Source: Streptomyces xiaopingdaonensis (lineage in GTDB: Bacteria > Actinomycetota > Actinomycetes > Streptomycetales > Streptomycetaceae). From it: 64,000 bases of DNA. Each line of letters opens with the position of its first letter. Positions within the stretch are counted from its first letter, which is position 1. The DNA lies in the NCBI RefSeq assembly GCF_000262345.1, contig NZ_AJTQ01000062.1, positions 32,984-96,983 on the forward strand. Reading direction: 5' to 3'. Below, one piece after another: positions 27,782-36,535 of the stretch. Both the position numbers and the translations under genes were made by a program. The notes beneath the pieces are model-generated. The model was not told where the DNA came from. It saw nothing but the letters and a program-made list of their open reading frames with translations, and searched no databases.

Positions 27782-27993
27782 GTAGCCCTTCACGCATCCC
27801 CCGTCGTGAAGGGCTACACCTCTGCCACCCGCCGCGGAGCACCGGAGGTGTGGCGAAACGCACACACCCCGGTCGAGCCCGATCCCCGCGCCGCTGCGGC
27901 TACTTGACGTCCGTTTTGCCCTTTACCCCCAGAATACGGCGAAGTCGTACACGGGCAGGGGACTCCCCTCGCGGTCCCCTGTCCGTGTTTTTT
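27782..27993 (+). ncRNA. Candidate small RNA: C-rich-loop hairpin followed by intrinsic terminator
   Basis: A CATAAT box (27770-27775) sits 6 bases before a perfect 13-bp stem (27782-27794 with 27805-27817) whose loop is CATCCCCCGT. The stretch ends at a strong T-run terminator (27949-27993). The C-rich loop recalls the actinobacterial 6C RNA, but the second 6C hairpin and usual length do not match. No open frame occupies it. It lies in the 530-base gap between the surface protein and the XRE gene. Confidence 0.4.
27949..27993 (+). terminator. Strong intrinsic terminator in gene-free DNA
   Basis: A 15-bp stem (27949-27963 with 27974-27988, one G-T pair) followed by TTTTTT. It reads in the plus direction although no gene precedes it on that strand, hence the small-RNA proposal. 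It could also insulate the XRE operon. Confidence 0.85.
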
Positions 27994-28139
27994 CGAGTTA
28001 ACAGTGACGTAGAGTTCTTACGCAAGCCCGGACGAAGACCGGGCTCGACTCCGCAACGATTCAACCCACTTGCCCACGGGGTGATCTGCGTCCCAGAGGA
28101 CCGACCGGGGAGTCGGTTACAGTACGAGCCCGTTGACGG

Positions 28140-28655
28140 ATGACCGCGCGGCGCCGCACCGCGCAAGCGGCGGACGTGCACGTGGGGGCCAGGATGGACG
28201 ACGGCGGCGAGCAGACGCCCGAGCTCAGGACGCTGCAGCAGAAGGTCGCGTACATGGTCGAGAAGACCTTCCCCGGCGAGCGGATCTCCGGTCGGTACTT
28301 CTCCGAACTCGTGCGGGAGCGCGGCGGATCGCTCTCCCACAGCTACTTCTCCAACATCCTCGCCGGCAAGGTCACCGACCCCTCGGAGGAGATCCTCAAG
28401 GCGCTCGGCCTCGGCTTCGGCGTCGACTGGCGGTTCTTCAAGGAGGAGTCCGAGGTCGTCGACGAGGTCGTCGCCGGACTCCAGTTCCTCGCGAAACAGC
28501 GCACCGGAGAGATCAGCGGCTTCGCGGGGCGCGGCGTCGGGGAGAATGGACTACCGCCCGAGCTGCTGCAGTTGGCACTCTCTCTCCTGGAGGGGTCCGA
28601 AGCGGAGAACGGCTCCGGGACGCCGCGGAAACGCAGCGGGGAACCGGAGGGGTAG
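28140..28655 (+). CDS. XRE-type helix-turn-helix regulator
   Basis: 171 residues from ATG 28140; an alternative ATG at 28194 (MDDGGEQTPE) would give 153 residues. The central region (about 60-110) reads ISGRYFSELVRERGGSLSHS, then YFSNILAGKVTDPSEEILKA, an XRE/lambda-repressor-like HTH with the SHSYFSNI recognition helix. The FGVDWRFFKEE tail matches the regulators that precede ImmA/IrrE proteases in actinomycetes. A TACAGT box at 28119-28124 is a likely -10 with a very short leader. First gene of a four-gene set. Probable cleavage target of the next gene product (inference from phage and ICEBs1 pairs). Confidence 0.85.
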   Translation: MTARRRTAQAADVHVGARMDDGGEQTPELRTLQQKVAYMVEKTFPGERISGRYFSELVRERGGSLSHSYFSNILAGKVTDPSEEILKALGLGFGVDWRFFKEESEVVDEVVAGLQFLAKQRTGEISGFAGRGVGENGLPPELLQLALSLLEGSEAENGSGTPRKRSGEPEG

Positions 28656-28722
28656 CGGAAGGCGTCCGCAGCCGCGACGGGCAACCGAGGCGGACAGGTG
28701 GAACGAAGATCAAGAGGTATCC

Positions 28723-29349
28723 ATGTCCATACGCGAGCTGCGGAGGGAGTGCGAGGCGGGTCTCGCCGACCTGCCTCTCCCCTCGCCTTTCGGGATACCC
28801 GAGCTGGTCGCCAACATGGAGCGGGCCGCGGGGCGCACCCTCGTCCTCCACGAGCTCCCCGACCGGCTCGCCAGCGTCGACTCCGCCTGCGGCCTGCGCC
28901 TGAAGTCGGGCACCACCAGCTTCGTCCTCTACCGCCGCCGGCCCACGGCGTACCAGACGCAGCACGTCATCCTCCACGAGCTCTGCCACGAGTGGTTCGA
29001 CCACGGAACGAGCCTCGACGCCGAACAACTCCGCAGGCTCCTCCCCGTCTTCGACACCTCGCTGATCTCCCGGATGCTCTCCGCGCCCGAGGAGGCCCCG
29101 CCGGAGGAGCCGGAGGACCCGAGCCCCTTCCCGCCCGACATCGACCGGGCGCTGCGGAGCGGGGGGCCGATCCAGGCCCGCGCCCAGTACGACACGCACG
29201 ACGAGCGGGTCGCCGAGTTCGGCGCCTCTCTGATCCCGCGCATGGCAAGGGAGTTGACCAGCGACGACATGGTCGGCCGCCTCGCCAACTCGCTCTCCAG
29301 GCCCGTGGCGCACCGGCGCCGCGGCCTCTTCGGGCGCCGCGACCCCTGA
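28723..29349 (+). CDS. ImmA/IrrE-type zinc metalloprotease
   Basis: 208 residues. HVILHELCHEWFDH (near 85-98) holds the HExxH zinc motif as HELCH. The N-terminal part (FGIPELVANME, LVLHELPDRL, GTTSFVLYRRRPT) matches the ImmA/IrrE (DUF955) fold. A proline/glutamate linker follows and the C-terminus is basic (RRRGLFGRRDP). Family members cut XRE repressors to switch on mobile elements or stress genes. The ATG at 28723 is chosen for AAGAGGT 6 bases upstream. It lies 67 bases after the XRE gene, its likely substrate. Confidence 0.86.
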   Translation: MSIRELRRECEAGLADLPLPSPFGIPELVANMERAAGRTLVLHELPDRLASVDSACGLRLKSGTTSFVLYRRRPTAYQTQHVILHELCHEWFDHGTSLDAEQLRRLLPVFDTSLISRMLSAPEEAPPEEPEDPSPFPPDIDRALRSGGPIQARAQYDTHDERVAEFGASLIPRMARELTSDDMVGRLANSLSRPVAHRRRGLFGRRDP

Positions 29350-29398
29350 CGGCTCGCGCCGGCGCCGCCCCTCCCCCACCGACCAGAGGACACGCGAA

Positions 29399-30649
29399 GT
29401 GACCCCCCTCGACCTCGCCGGCTACCTGGTAGCCGGACTCATGACCGCCGTCGCACTCTGGCGGATGCCGGCAGCGCTCTGGGGCGACGAGGAGGACAAA
29501 CGGCGCCGCGCCCTGTGGGGCTGCTACGCCGGGTTCGCCGCCGCGCTGTGGACCAAGACCGAGGCCGTGCGGACCGCGCTCAACAACAGCCAGGTCACCG
29601 ACCTCGCCGTCCTCATCAAGCACTACACGGCGACCGTCGCCATCCTCGCCATCCTCAGCTACATCGTCGCCATCTACGGCCGGTACCCGGACGGCGGCCC
29701 CGTCCCCCGGCACGTGCGCTTCGCGCGGGTGGTCCAACGTGTCGTCGCCAAGGCCGCGTTGGCGACGCTGGTGCTGCTGACGGTGCTCTTCTTCACCGTC
29801 GTCGACCGGTCCGTGCCCTCCGACCGGTTCGTCTCCGACCACGCCGGGCAGTGGGGCGCGACGCTCTACATGTCCGTCTTCTACCTCTTCCTCGGCGCCG
29901 CCTCCGCGGTCTGCGCGTACCAGTGGGCGCTCGCCACCGCCGGCGCCGTCCGCCGGCACCTGCGGATCGGGCTGGGGATGATGACGTGCGCGATGTTCAT
30001 CGGCGTCGCCTACACGGTGAGCCGGACGCTCTTCCTCTGGGTGAGCGTCGTCGACAACCCCAGCGCGACGTTCGCGAGCCAATTCGACCGGGCGACCGAG
30101 GCGGCGCAGGTGGTGCTCTTCGCCCTCTTCGCCCTCGGCGCCTCCCTGCCCGCGTTCAGCAACGGCTGGCGGCGCGCCCGGCTCTGGCGGGCGCAGGCCC
30201 GACTCCACCCGCTGTGGCGGGAGTTGATGACGGCCTTCCCCGACCAGCCCTTCGAGCCGCCCCGCTCCAGGACGCGCGACCTCGTCCGCCTCGACACCCC
30301 CGCCGACCTGCGCGTCGACCGGTGGACCGCGGACATCGCCGACGCCGTGGAGAAGCTGCGGCACTACGTGCCCGACGACCTGCTCGACGCGGCACGGCGG
30401 GCCGCCGAGGCCGACACCGAGGGGACCGGCGCCGACCCCGGGCCCCGCACCGACGCGTACTGGATCAAGGTCGCCCTCCTCGCGCACCGGGACGGCGCCG
30501 AGGCCGGACGGGCGGCGGCCGTCGAGCCCAAGAACGCCAGCGACCAGGACGACGAAGTAGCGTGGCTCGTCCGCGTGGCGAGGGAGTACCGCACGATCGC
30601 CCCGGCCCGCACCGAGCAGGTCCTCGAGTCCCTGGAGCAGACAGCGTGA
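29399..30649 (+). CDS. MAB_1171c-type membrane protein
   Basis: 416 residues. Seven hydrophobic helices fill the first 250 (LAGYLVAGLMTAVALWRM, LIKHYTATVAILAILSYIV, LATLVLLTVLFFTVV, MSVFYLFLGAASAVCAY, GLGMMTCAMFIGVAYTV, VVLFALFALGASLPAF among them). A cytosolic C-terminal domain (about 260-416, LHPLWRELMTAFP, LRHYVPDDLLDAA, WLVRVAREYRTI) follows. This is the MAB_1171c/DUF6545 family, repeatedly found after XRE and ImmA/IrrE genes in actinomycetes; function unknown. GTG start with AGAGGA upstream. Its stop overlaps the start of the PAP2-like gene (GTGA). Confidence 0.82.
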   Translation: MTPLDLAGYLVAGLMTAVALWRMPAALWGDEEDKRRRALWGCYAGFAAALWTKTEAVRTALNNSQVTDLAVLIKHYTATVAILAILSYIVAIYGRYPDGGPVPRHVRFARVVQRVVAKAALATLVLLTVLFFTVVDRSVPSDRFVSDHAGQWGATLYMSVFYLFLGAASAVCAYQWALATAGAVRRHLRIGLGMMTCAMFIGVAYTVSRTLFLWVSVVDNPSATFASQFDRATEAAQVVLFALFALGASLPAFSNGWRRARLWRAQARLHPLWRELMTAFPDQPFEPPRSRTRDLVRLDTPADLRVDRWTADIADAVEKLRHYVPDDLLDAARRAAEADTEGTGADPGPRTDAYWIKVALLAHRDGAEAGRAAAVEPKNASDQDDEVAWLVRVAREYRTIAPARTEQVLESLEQTA

Positions 30650-31236
30650 GCACCGCAGCCCCTACGACCGCCACCGCAACGGCCCGTACCGTCACCGACG
30701 TACTCCAGCCGCGCAACGTCCTCCTCGCCGGCATGCTCGGGATAGGTCTCGCGGCGGCCGGTGACTGGACGGGCATCCCCTGGGGCCTGCTGGGCGCCGT
30801 CTGCGCCGGGATCGTCCCGGCCGGCTACATCGAGTGGGAGCGCAAGCGCGGCACCTGGGGCGACCGGCACGTCGTCGACCGGACGAAGCGCGCGCCCATC
30901 TTCTTCGTCATCCTCGGCTCCATCGGCGTCGGTTCGCTCGTGATGGTCCTCGGCTCGGCGCCGACCGGCATCCTCGTGACGATGCTGGCGCTCTGGGCGA
31001 TGACGGTGGTGCTCCTCGCCGTCAACACCGCTTGGAAGATCTCCGTCGACGCGGCCGTCGCCTCTTCGGTGATCGCGCTGCTCGCCGCCGTGCACTCGCC
31101 GTACTGGCTCCTCGGGTACGCGATGACGCTCGCCGTCTGCTGGTCGCGGGTGGCGCTCGGGTACCACACCGTCGCGCAGACGGTGGCGGGCGCGGGGCTG
31201 GGTGCCCTGACGTCGGCCGCGTTCCTCTTCGGGTGA
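30646..31236 (+). CDS. PAP2-like membrane protein, degenerate active site
   Basis: 196 residues with five or six membrane helices (NVLLAGMLGIGLAAAGDW, LLGAVCAGIVPAGYI, FFVILGSIGVGSLVMVL, MLALWAMTVVLLAVN, SSVIALLAAVHS). SRVALGYHTVAQ matches motif 3 of PAP2 phosphatases (SRxxxxxHxxxD) except that the final Asp is Gln. Motif 2 (normally PSGH) reads KISVDAA, so the catalytic His is absent. It may bind rather than hydrolyse lipid phosphates. The GTG start overlaps the previous stop, so it is translationally coupled to the MAB_1171c protein. Convergent with the ATPase gene, 15 bases away. Confidence 0.78.
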   Translation: MSTAAPTTATATARTVTDVLQPRNVLLAGMLGIGLAAAGDWTGIPWGLLGAVCAGIVPAGYIEWERKRGTWGDRHVVDRTKRAPIFFVILGSIGVGSLVMVLGSAPTGILVTMLALWAMTVVLLAVNTAWKISVDAAVASSVIALLAAVHSPYWLLGYAMTLAVCWSRVALGYHTVAQTVAGAGLGALTSAAFLFG

Positions 31237-31251
31237 CCGGCCGCGGGGCGC

Positions 31252-33177
31252 TCAGCCGGAGTTGCCGCTCCCGCCGTAGGAGCCCCCTTGCAGCAGGGTG
31301 AGGTGGTCGGCCGCCTCGTGGAAGCTGCGGACGAGGGAGGCGGTGGCGCGCGACGGCTCCTCCGCTCCGCCGAGCTCGACGGCGCACAGGAGCAGGCGCG
31401 TCACCACCCGACCGAGGTGCGCCGACTGCTCGGCGCGCCCGGGAACCTCCCGCAGCAGCGCCGCCGTGCGCGACTCCAGGGCCTCCACCGCCTCCCTCAC
31501 CAGCGCCCGCTCCCGCTCGGAGACGTCCGCCGCCTCCGCCCTCTCCCTGAGGCCCCGGCAGGTCGCCGAGGCGCGCTGGAGGAGGTAGACCGGTGAACTG
31601 CCGCGCCCGCTCTGACCGTAGAGGACGCTCCGCGACGTGGACAGCTCCTCGGCACCGTGCCGCACGTGCTGGCGGGGGCGCGTGACGCCGAGCGCGGGGC
31701 GGAAGCACGGGTGGACCTCGAACTCGTCGTCGTGCGGCTGGACGCCCAGGTGGTTGGCGGTGGCGTAGACGGCGCGGCGGGGCTCGCCGCGGCGGGCGCC
31801 GAGGAAGCCGACCTCGAAGAGGATGCCGAGGACCCTCTCGGGCGTGAACGTGGACGCGGCGAAGTAGGACGGGTACTCGCGCGGTATCCAGCCGGCCGAG
31901 CGCTCCAGCCTCGTCGCCAACTCCCGCCTGCCCACCACGGCTTCGCGGTTCTGGAAGAGCGCCAGCAGCGGGTCGAGGTAGGGGTGGACGACGATGTACT
32001 CCTGCACCAGGTCCTTCAGCTTCCACCGCGAGAACTCCTCCGAGGCGCGCCGCACGTCCTCGGGCGCGATCCGCGCCAGGTGACCGCTGCGGAACGCGAC
32101 GTCGCGGCAGCTGGTGGTGTACTGGATGACGTCGCGCGGGCGCGCGAGGCAACGCGCGAGAAGGTACTCGGCGGTGGGCTCGCCGTCGACCGACTCGGGG
32201 AAGACGTCGCCCCACAGCTCGCGCTCGCTCAACTCCCGGCCCAGCGACGCCGCGGCGCGGGTACGGACGAGCTCTCTGAGCTCGGCGGGGCTCCAGTCGA
32301 TGCGCAGCTCGTCGCCGCGGAACTTGTCGCCCTCGGGGAAGACGAGCGAGTCGTAGATGTCGGAACGGAGGAAGAGCACGCAGCGCAGCGCCGGCGCGTA
32401 CGTGCCCGCGGCCCACTTCGCCGCGAGGAGGAGGCCGATCACCATGGAGTTGCTCTCCTCGTCGGAGGACCAGACCTGCTCGATCTGGTCGACGAGGAGG
32501 AGCAGCGGCGGGTGCGTACCGGCGCAGCCGAGCCGCCGGAAGGCTCCGGCCACCTCCTGTTCGACGATCTCCAACTGGCGCTGGGCGCGGGCGCCTTCGG
32601 AGCCGCCCTCCCGCTGGACCTCGGCGCGGAGGCCAAACGCCTCCAGCGCCAGCGAGGTCCGCAGCGCCTTCGCGCCGTGCACGACGCGGTCCACCAGGTT
32701 CGCCTCGCGCAGCTCTCCGTTGTCCCTGAGGAATCGGCGCAGGCTCCGCACCTTTCCGCGGCCGCCGCGGCCGTGGGCCTCCCGCGCATGGTCCACGAGG
32801 TGCCTCGCCGCGTGGACGGCGAAGACGTACCGCCAGATCAGGGAGCGCGCGGTGTCGCCGTTGAGGCCCTGGAGCGCGAAGCGGCGCAGCTCGCCTCCGG
32901 CGGCGTCGTCGGGCGCGAGGGCGAGCGCGGCGGCGCCCGGTGGCGCGTCGTCGGCGACGGCGCCGCCCGCCGCGAGCTGCATGCAGATGGCGCTCTTGCC
33001 CGTGCCCTTGCGGCCGACGACGAGCGTCTTCCGTCCGGCGACGACGTCCCGGTAGGCCGGGGTGGGGCGGAAGCCGTCGCGCAACAGACCCTCGGCCATG
33101 TCGCGTTCGGCGTCCTCGCGGCCGAACGAGAGGCGCTCCACCGGCGTACGGCCGGTCTCCTCCGCTTGCCTCGGCAT
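31252..33177 (-). CDS. P-loop ATPase, Sll1717-like
   Basis: 641 residues. The N-terminus RLSFGREDAERD is followed by the Walker A loop VVGRKGTGKSAICM (about 50-63) and, near 265, the Walker B strand LLLLVDQIEQVW. VLFLRSDIYDSLVF is the following sensor-like strand, and RPRDVIQYTTSCRD lies in a helical lid typical of STAND/KAP-like ATPases. The C-terminal half has winged-helix-like and helical segments. Sll1717-type ATPases have no settled function; some relatives lie in defence loci. The ATG at 33175-33177 (MPRQAEETG) is chosen for the GGAGC site; an open frame extends 71 codons upstream without coding bias. Confidence 0.8.
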   Translation of the reverse strand: MPRQAEETGRTPVERLSFGREDAERDMAEGLLRDGFRPTPAYRDVVAGRKTLVVGRKGTGKSAICMQLAAGGAVADDAPPGAAALALAPDDAAGGELRRFALQGLNGDTARSLIWRYVFAVHAARHLVDHAREAHGRGGRGKVRSLRRFLRDNGELREANLVDRVVHGAKALRTSLALEAFGLRAEVQREGGSEGARAQRQLEIVEQEVAGAFRRLGCAGTHPPLLLLVDQIEQVWSSDEESNSMVIGLLLAAKWAAGTYAPALRCVLFLRSDIYDSLVFPEGDKFRGDELRIDWSPAELRELVRTRAAASLGRELSERELWGDVFPESVDGEPTAEYLLARCLARPRDVIQYTTSCRDVAFRSGHLARIAPEDVRRASEEFSRWKLKDLVQEYIVVHPYLDPLLALFQNREAVVGRRELATRLERSAGWIPREYPSYFAASTFTPERVLGILFEVGFLGARRGEPRRAVYATANHLGVQPHDDEFEVHPCFRPALGVTRPRQHVRHGAEELSTSRSVLYGQSGRGSSPVYLLQRASATCRGLRERAEAADVSERERALVREAVEALESRTAALLREVPGRAEQSAHLGRVVTRLLLCAVELGGAEEPSRATASLVRSFHEAADHLTLLQGGSYGGSGNSG

Positions 33178-33464
33178 CGTCGCGCTCCGTCCCCCCCGGT
33201 TGTCGGCGGGTTGATTCTCTCTCCGGGGCGGGGGTGGCGCCAGGCTGGGGTGCGGTGGGCGTGAACTGGACGAGTACGGAGGCTGGTTGGGGTGCCTGTC
33301 GGATGCGCGTGTGTGGGAGTGCGCGAAATGGGCTTTGTGGTCGTGGACTTGGGGATGCACAAGCGGTCGCTGCCTGTGGATAACCGTCACATCCTGTCCA
33401 CAGCTCGCGTGTTGTTGCAGGTGGCGCCGGGCTCACGGCTCGGCGCCACCCAACTGCCGGTGCT

Positions 33465-34175
33465 TCAGTGCCCGTCAGCGAGCCTGCGGCTGAGGCCGCA
33501 GATCAGCTGCTCGGTGTGGGCGGTGCGCAGCTCGACGGCGGCGACCCGGTGGTCGAGGAGGTCCAGCCGCTGCTCCACCCCTTCGAGCCGCCGATCCAGA
33601 CCCGCCAGCCGACCCGACATACGAGCCAGCACGGGGCCCAACTCCCGCAGCGCGACGCCGATTTCGTGGACGGCCGCCTCGACGCGGTCGAGCCGCGCCT
33701 CGCACGTCACCCAACCGCTCTCCGCCTCGGCGGCGCCGTCCCGCCGTGCCGACTCTGCTTCGAGCAGGTACCGGCGGACCCTGCGGGCGACCTCGCTGTC
33801 GCGCAGCAGCATGCCGACGTTGAGGACGGCGCGGCGGGTGAAGACCATGAGGCTTTTACGGCGCTGTGGATAACCTCCCTGTGGATAACCGACCTCGCCC
33901 TCGGAACAGACCGACACATTGTCGGTCTGATATTTACGCAGGTCACCGCCGACCACGACGGCCATCCCACTCTCCTGGAGCTCCTTCCGATGCCGCTCCA
34001 CGAGTTTTTCCACAACCTTCACCTCGACCTCGAAGAAGGCGGCGACGTCCCTTGTGGACGCACGCACGCCGTCCGGGGAGAGCGCCAACGCCTTGACGCG
34101 ATCGAGGACTTCGACCCTGTGGGCCACCGCGGAGCGCGCACTGCGCGACTCCGTCAGAACGGACTCGGTGTACAC
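33465..34175 (-). CDS. Phage-antirepressor-like DNA-binding protein with coiled coil
   Basis: 236 residues. The N-terminal 80 contain an HTH-like segment (STRDVAAFFEVEVKVVEKLV). The middle FTRRAVLNVGMLLRDSEVAR, then RVRRYLLEAE (about 110-140), is the signature of actinobacterial regulators related to phage antirepressors. The C-terminal 80 are heptad-rich (LDRVEAAVHEI, RLEGVEQRLDLLDHRVAAVE), predicting a coiled coil. GTG start with AGGAGGG 8 bases upstream. Two DnaA-box 9-mers (TGTGGATAA) lie inside the gene at 33865 and 33880, and others just downstream. Role unknown; DNA binding is inferred. Confidence 0.75.
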   Translation of the reverse strand: MYTESVLTESRSARSAVAHRVEVLDRVKALALSPDGVRASTRDVAAFFEVEVKVVEKLVERHRKELQESGMAVVVGGDLRKYQTDNVSVCSEGEVGYPQGGYPQRRKSLMVFTRRAVLNVGMLLRDSEVARRVRRYLLEAESARRDGAAEAESGWVTCEARLDRVEAAVHEIGVALRELGPVLARMSGRLAGLDRRLEGVEQRLDLLDHRVAAVELRTAHTEQLICGLSRRLADGH

Positions 34176-34442
34176 GAGCCATCCCTCCTGGGGGAGCTGC
34201 GGACATGACGGCCTCGCCCCGCTTGCCTGGGGGGCTTCGCCAGGTGTCCGTATCCAGGAGCCAGGATCGGAGGTCAGCTCATGTCGTCCCGTACTCTGCG
34301 ACCGGCCCTCGGACCGGCAACCGCCACTTCACGCACTCTCGTCGCCACGTACTCCAGTCGCCTCCGCGCACCCTGCCCAACGAGCGCACAGCCGTGCGGT
34401 CACAGGTGGTACGCGACGAAGTCGCCGCGGCGGCAAGGGCGT

Positions 34443-35261
34443 TCAGCCGTCGAGGAGCCTCTCCAGCACGAGGGCGATACCGTCCTCCTCGTTGGAGGCG
34501 GTCACCTCGTCGCAGACGGCGAGGAGTTCGGGGTGCGCATTGGCCATCGCAACGCCGTGGCCCGCCCAGGAGAGCAGCGGCACGTCGTTCGGCATGTCGC
34601 CGAAGGCGAGCGTCTCCTGCTTCCGCACGCCGAGCCGCCGGGCGACGAGCGAGAGTCCGCGCGCCTTGCTGAGCCCCGAGGGCAGCAGCTCCACGACGCC
34701 GGCGCCCGCCATCGTCACGGAGACGAGGTCCCCCGCGAGCCGGCGTGCGGCCGAGGCGAGCTCGTCGTCCCCGAGCGAAGGGTGCTGGAGGTAGAGCTTG
34801 TTGAGCGGTTCGGCCCAGAGCACCTCCGGGTCGGTGGACGGCACGTGCGGCAGCGGCCCCTCCTGCACCGCGTACCCCGGCGCCACGACGACCTCCCCGT
34901 CGACGCCGTCCCGCGAGGCGGCGAGGAGCAGAGGTCCCACCTCCGCCTCGATCCTCGCCACCGCGCGCCGCGCGAGGTCCCGGTCGAGCGTCACCGAGGT
35001 GATCATCCGGCGCGCCCCGGCGTCGTAGACCTGCCCGCCCTGGCCGCAGACGGCGAGCCCCTCGTATCCGAGTACGTCGAAGACCTGCCGCGTCCAGGGC
35101 ACGGCGCGGCCCGTGACCACGAGGTGGGTGGCGCCGCCCTTGCCGGCTTCGGCGAGCGCGTCCCTGGTACGCGCCGAGACGGTGTCGTCGCCGCGGAGCA
35201 GTGTCCCGTCGAGGTCGGTGGCGATGAGGCTGTAGGGGAACTCGCTGCTGGTCGCGGTCAC
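34443..35261 (-). CDS. HAD-superfamily phosphatase, Cof type
   Basis: 272 residues. Motif [15 protein letters not shown] (Asp nucleophile and acid) is near residue 13. Motif II is VVTGRAV. The C2B cap lies between about 85 and 190, and motif [17 protein letters not shown] (near 223) carries the metal-binding Asps. Cof-type enzymes dephosphorylate sugar phosphates, pyridoxal phosphate or flavin precursors. The GTG at 35259-35261 overlaps the serS stop (GTGA), so it is translationally coupled to serS. The same serS-HAD arrangement is usual in Streptomyces. Confidence 0.92.
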   Translation of the reverse strand: MTATSSEFPYSLIATDLDGTLLRGDDTVSARTRDALAEAGKGGATHLVVTGRAVPWTRQVFDVLGYEGLAVCGQGGQVYDAGARRMITSVTLDRDLARRAVARIEAEVGPLLLAASRDGVDGEVVVAPGYAVQEGPLPHVPSTDPEVLWAEPLNKLYLQHPSLGDDELASAARRLAGDLVSVTMAGAGVVELLPSGLSKARGLSLVARRLGVRKQETLAFGDMPNDVPLLSWAGHGVAMANAHPELLAVCDEVTASNEEDGIALVLERLLDG

Positions 35262-36535
35262 TTGGCGATCGGCTCCAGCTTCTCGCGGCCGCCGAGGTAG
35301 GGCCTGAGCACCGGCGGCACCCAGACCGAGCCGTCCTCGAGCTGGTGGTTCTCCAGGAGCGCCACGAGGGTGCGGGGTACGGCGCACAGCGTCCCGTTGA
35401 GGGTGGCGAGCGGCCGTACGTGCTTGCCGTCGCGCATCCGGATGGAGAGCCGCCGCGACTGGAACTCGGTGCAGTCCGAGGTGGAGGTGAGCTCGCGGTA
35501 CTTCCCCTGGGTCGGGATCCACGCCTCGCAGTCGAACTTGCGGGCCGCCGAGGCGCCGAGGTCGCCCGTGGCCACGTCGATGACCTGGAAGGGGAGTTCG
35601 AGCGAGGAGAGCCACTCCTTCTCCCACTCCAGCAGCCTGCGGTGCTCCGCCTCCGAGTCCTCGGGCGCGACGTAGGAGAACATCTCGACCTTGGTGAACT
35701 GGTGCACCCGGAAGATGCCGCGGGTGTCCTTCCCGTAGGAGCCGGCCTCCCTGCGGAAGCACGGCGACGAGGCCGCGTACCTCAGCGGGAGGCGGTCGGC
35801 GTCGATGATCTCGTCCATGTGGTAGCCGGCGAGGGCGACCTCGGAGGTGCCCACGAGGTAGAGGTCGTCCTGCTCCAGCTGGTAGACGTCCTGCGCGGCC
35901 TGGCCGAGGAAGCCGGTGCCCTCCATCGCCTGCGACTTGGTGAGCGCGGGGGTGAGCATCGGCGTGAAACCGGCCGCGGTGGCCTGCGCGACGGCGGCGT
36001 TGACGAGCGCCAGCTCCAGCAGGGCGCCGACGCCCGTGAGGTAGTAGAAGCGGGCGCCCGAGACCTTGGCGCCGCGCTCGGTGTCGATGGCGCCGAGCCG
36101 GTCGCCGAGCTCCAGGTGGTCGCGGGGCGCGAAGCCCTCGGCCGCGAAGTCGCGCGGCGTGCCGACCGTCTCCAGGACGGTGAAGTCCTCCTCGCCTCCG
36201 ACGGGGACGTCGGCATGCACGAGGTTGCCCAACTGCCTGACGAGCTCCCTCGTCCGCTCCTCGGCCGCGACGCGCTCGGCGTCCGCCGTCTTGACCGCCC
36301 GGGAGAGCTCGCCGGCGCGCTCCAGCAGCCCCGCCTTCTCCTCGGGCTCCGCCTTCGGGATGCGCTTGCCGAGCTGCTTCTGCTCGGAGCGGAGTTCGTC
36401 GAAGCGGACGGTCGAGGTCCTGCGCCGCTCGTCGGCGGAGAGCACCGCGTCGACGAGCGCCGGGTCCTCTCCTCGGGCACGCTGCGAAGCGCGTGCGCGG
36501 TCGGGGTCGTCACGGAGCAGGCGAAGGTCAATCAC
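35258..36535 (-). CDS. serS: Seryl-tRNA synthetase
   Basis: 425 residues of class II aminoacyl-tRNA synthetase. The N-terminal antiparallel coiled-coil arm (about 30-105, [20 protein letters not shown]) binds the tRNA-Ser long variable arm. The core has the serine-binding [10 protein letters not shown], motif 2 [28 protein letters not shown], and motif 3 [20 protein letters not shown]. It charges tRNA-Ser in the cytosol. The GTG at 36533-36535 gives standard length, with a weak ribosome site. Upstream lies a 640-base gene-free region with DnaA-box-like repeats. Confidence 0.98.
   Translation of the reverse strand: MIDLRLLRDDPDRARASQRARGEDPALVDAVLSADERRRTSTVRFDELRSEQKQLGKRIPKAEPEEKAGLLERAGELSRAVKTADAERVAAEERTRELVRQLGNLVHADVPVGGEEDFTVLETVGTPRDFAAEGFAPRDHLELGDRLGAIDTERGAKVSGARFYYLTGVGALLELALVNAAVAQATAAGFTPMLTPALTKSQAMEGTGFLGQAAQDVYQLEQDDLYLVGTSEVALAGYHMDEIIDADRLPLRYAASSPCFRREAGSYGKDTRGIFRVHQFTKVEMFSYVAPEDSEAEHRRLLEWEKEWLSSLELPFQVIDVATGDLGASAARKFDCEAWIPTQGKYRELTSTSDCTEFQSRRLSIRMRDGKHVRPLATLNGTLCAVPRTLVALLENHQLEDGSVWVPPVLRPYLGGREKLEPIAK

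Noticed and set aside
24893..27865. A 990-codon minus-strand frame
   Set aside because: Translation is almost all Arg, Pro, Gly and His and lies out of frame with the surface-protein and AHSA1 genes, which have signal peptide and domain evidence.
27782..27993. Assignment as a true 6C RNA
   Set aside because: The first loop has five C and the second hairpin is about 130 bases away and of a different type; called only a candidate small RNA.
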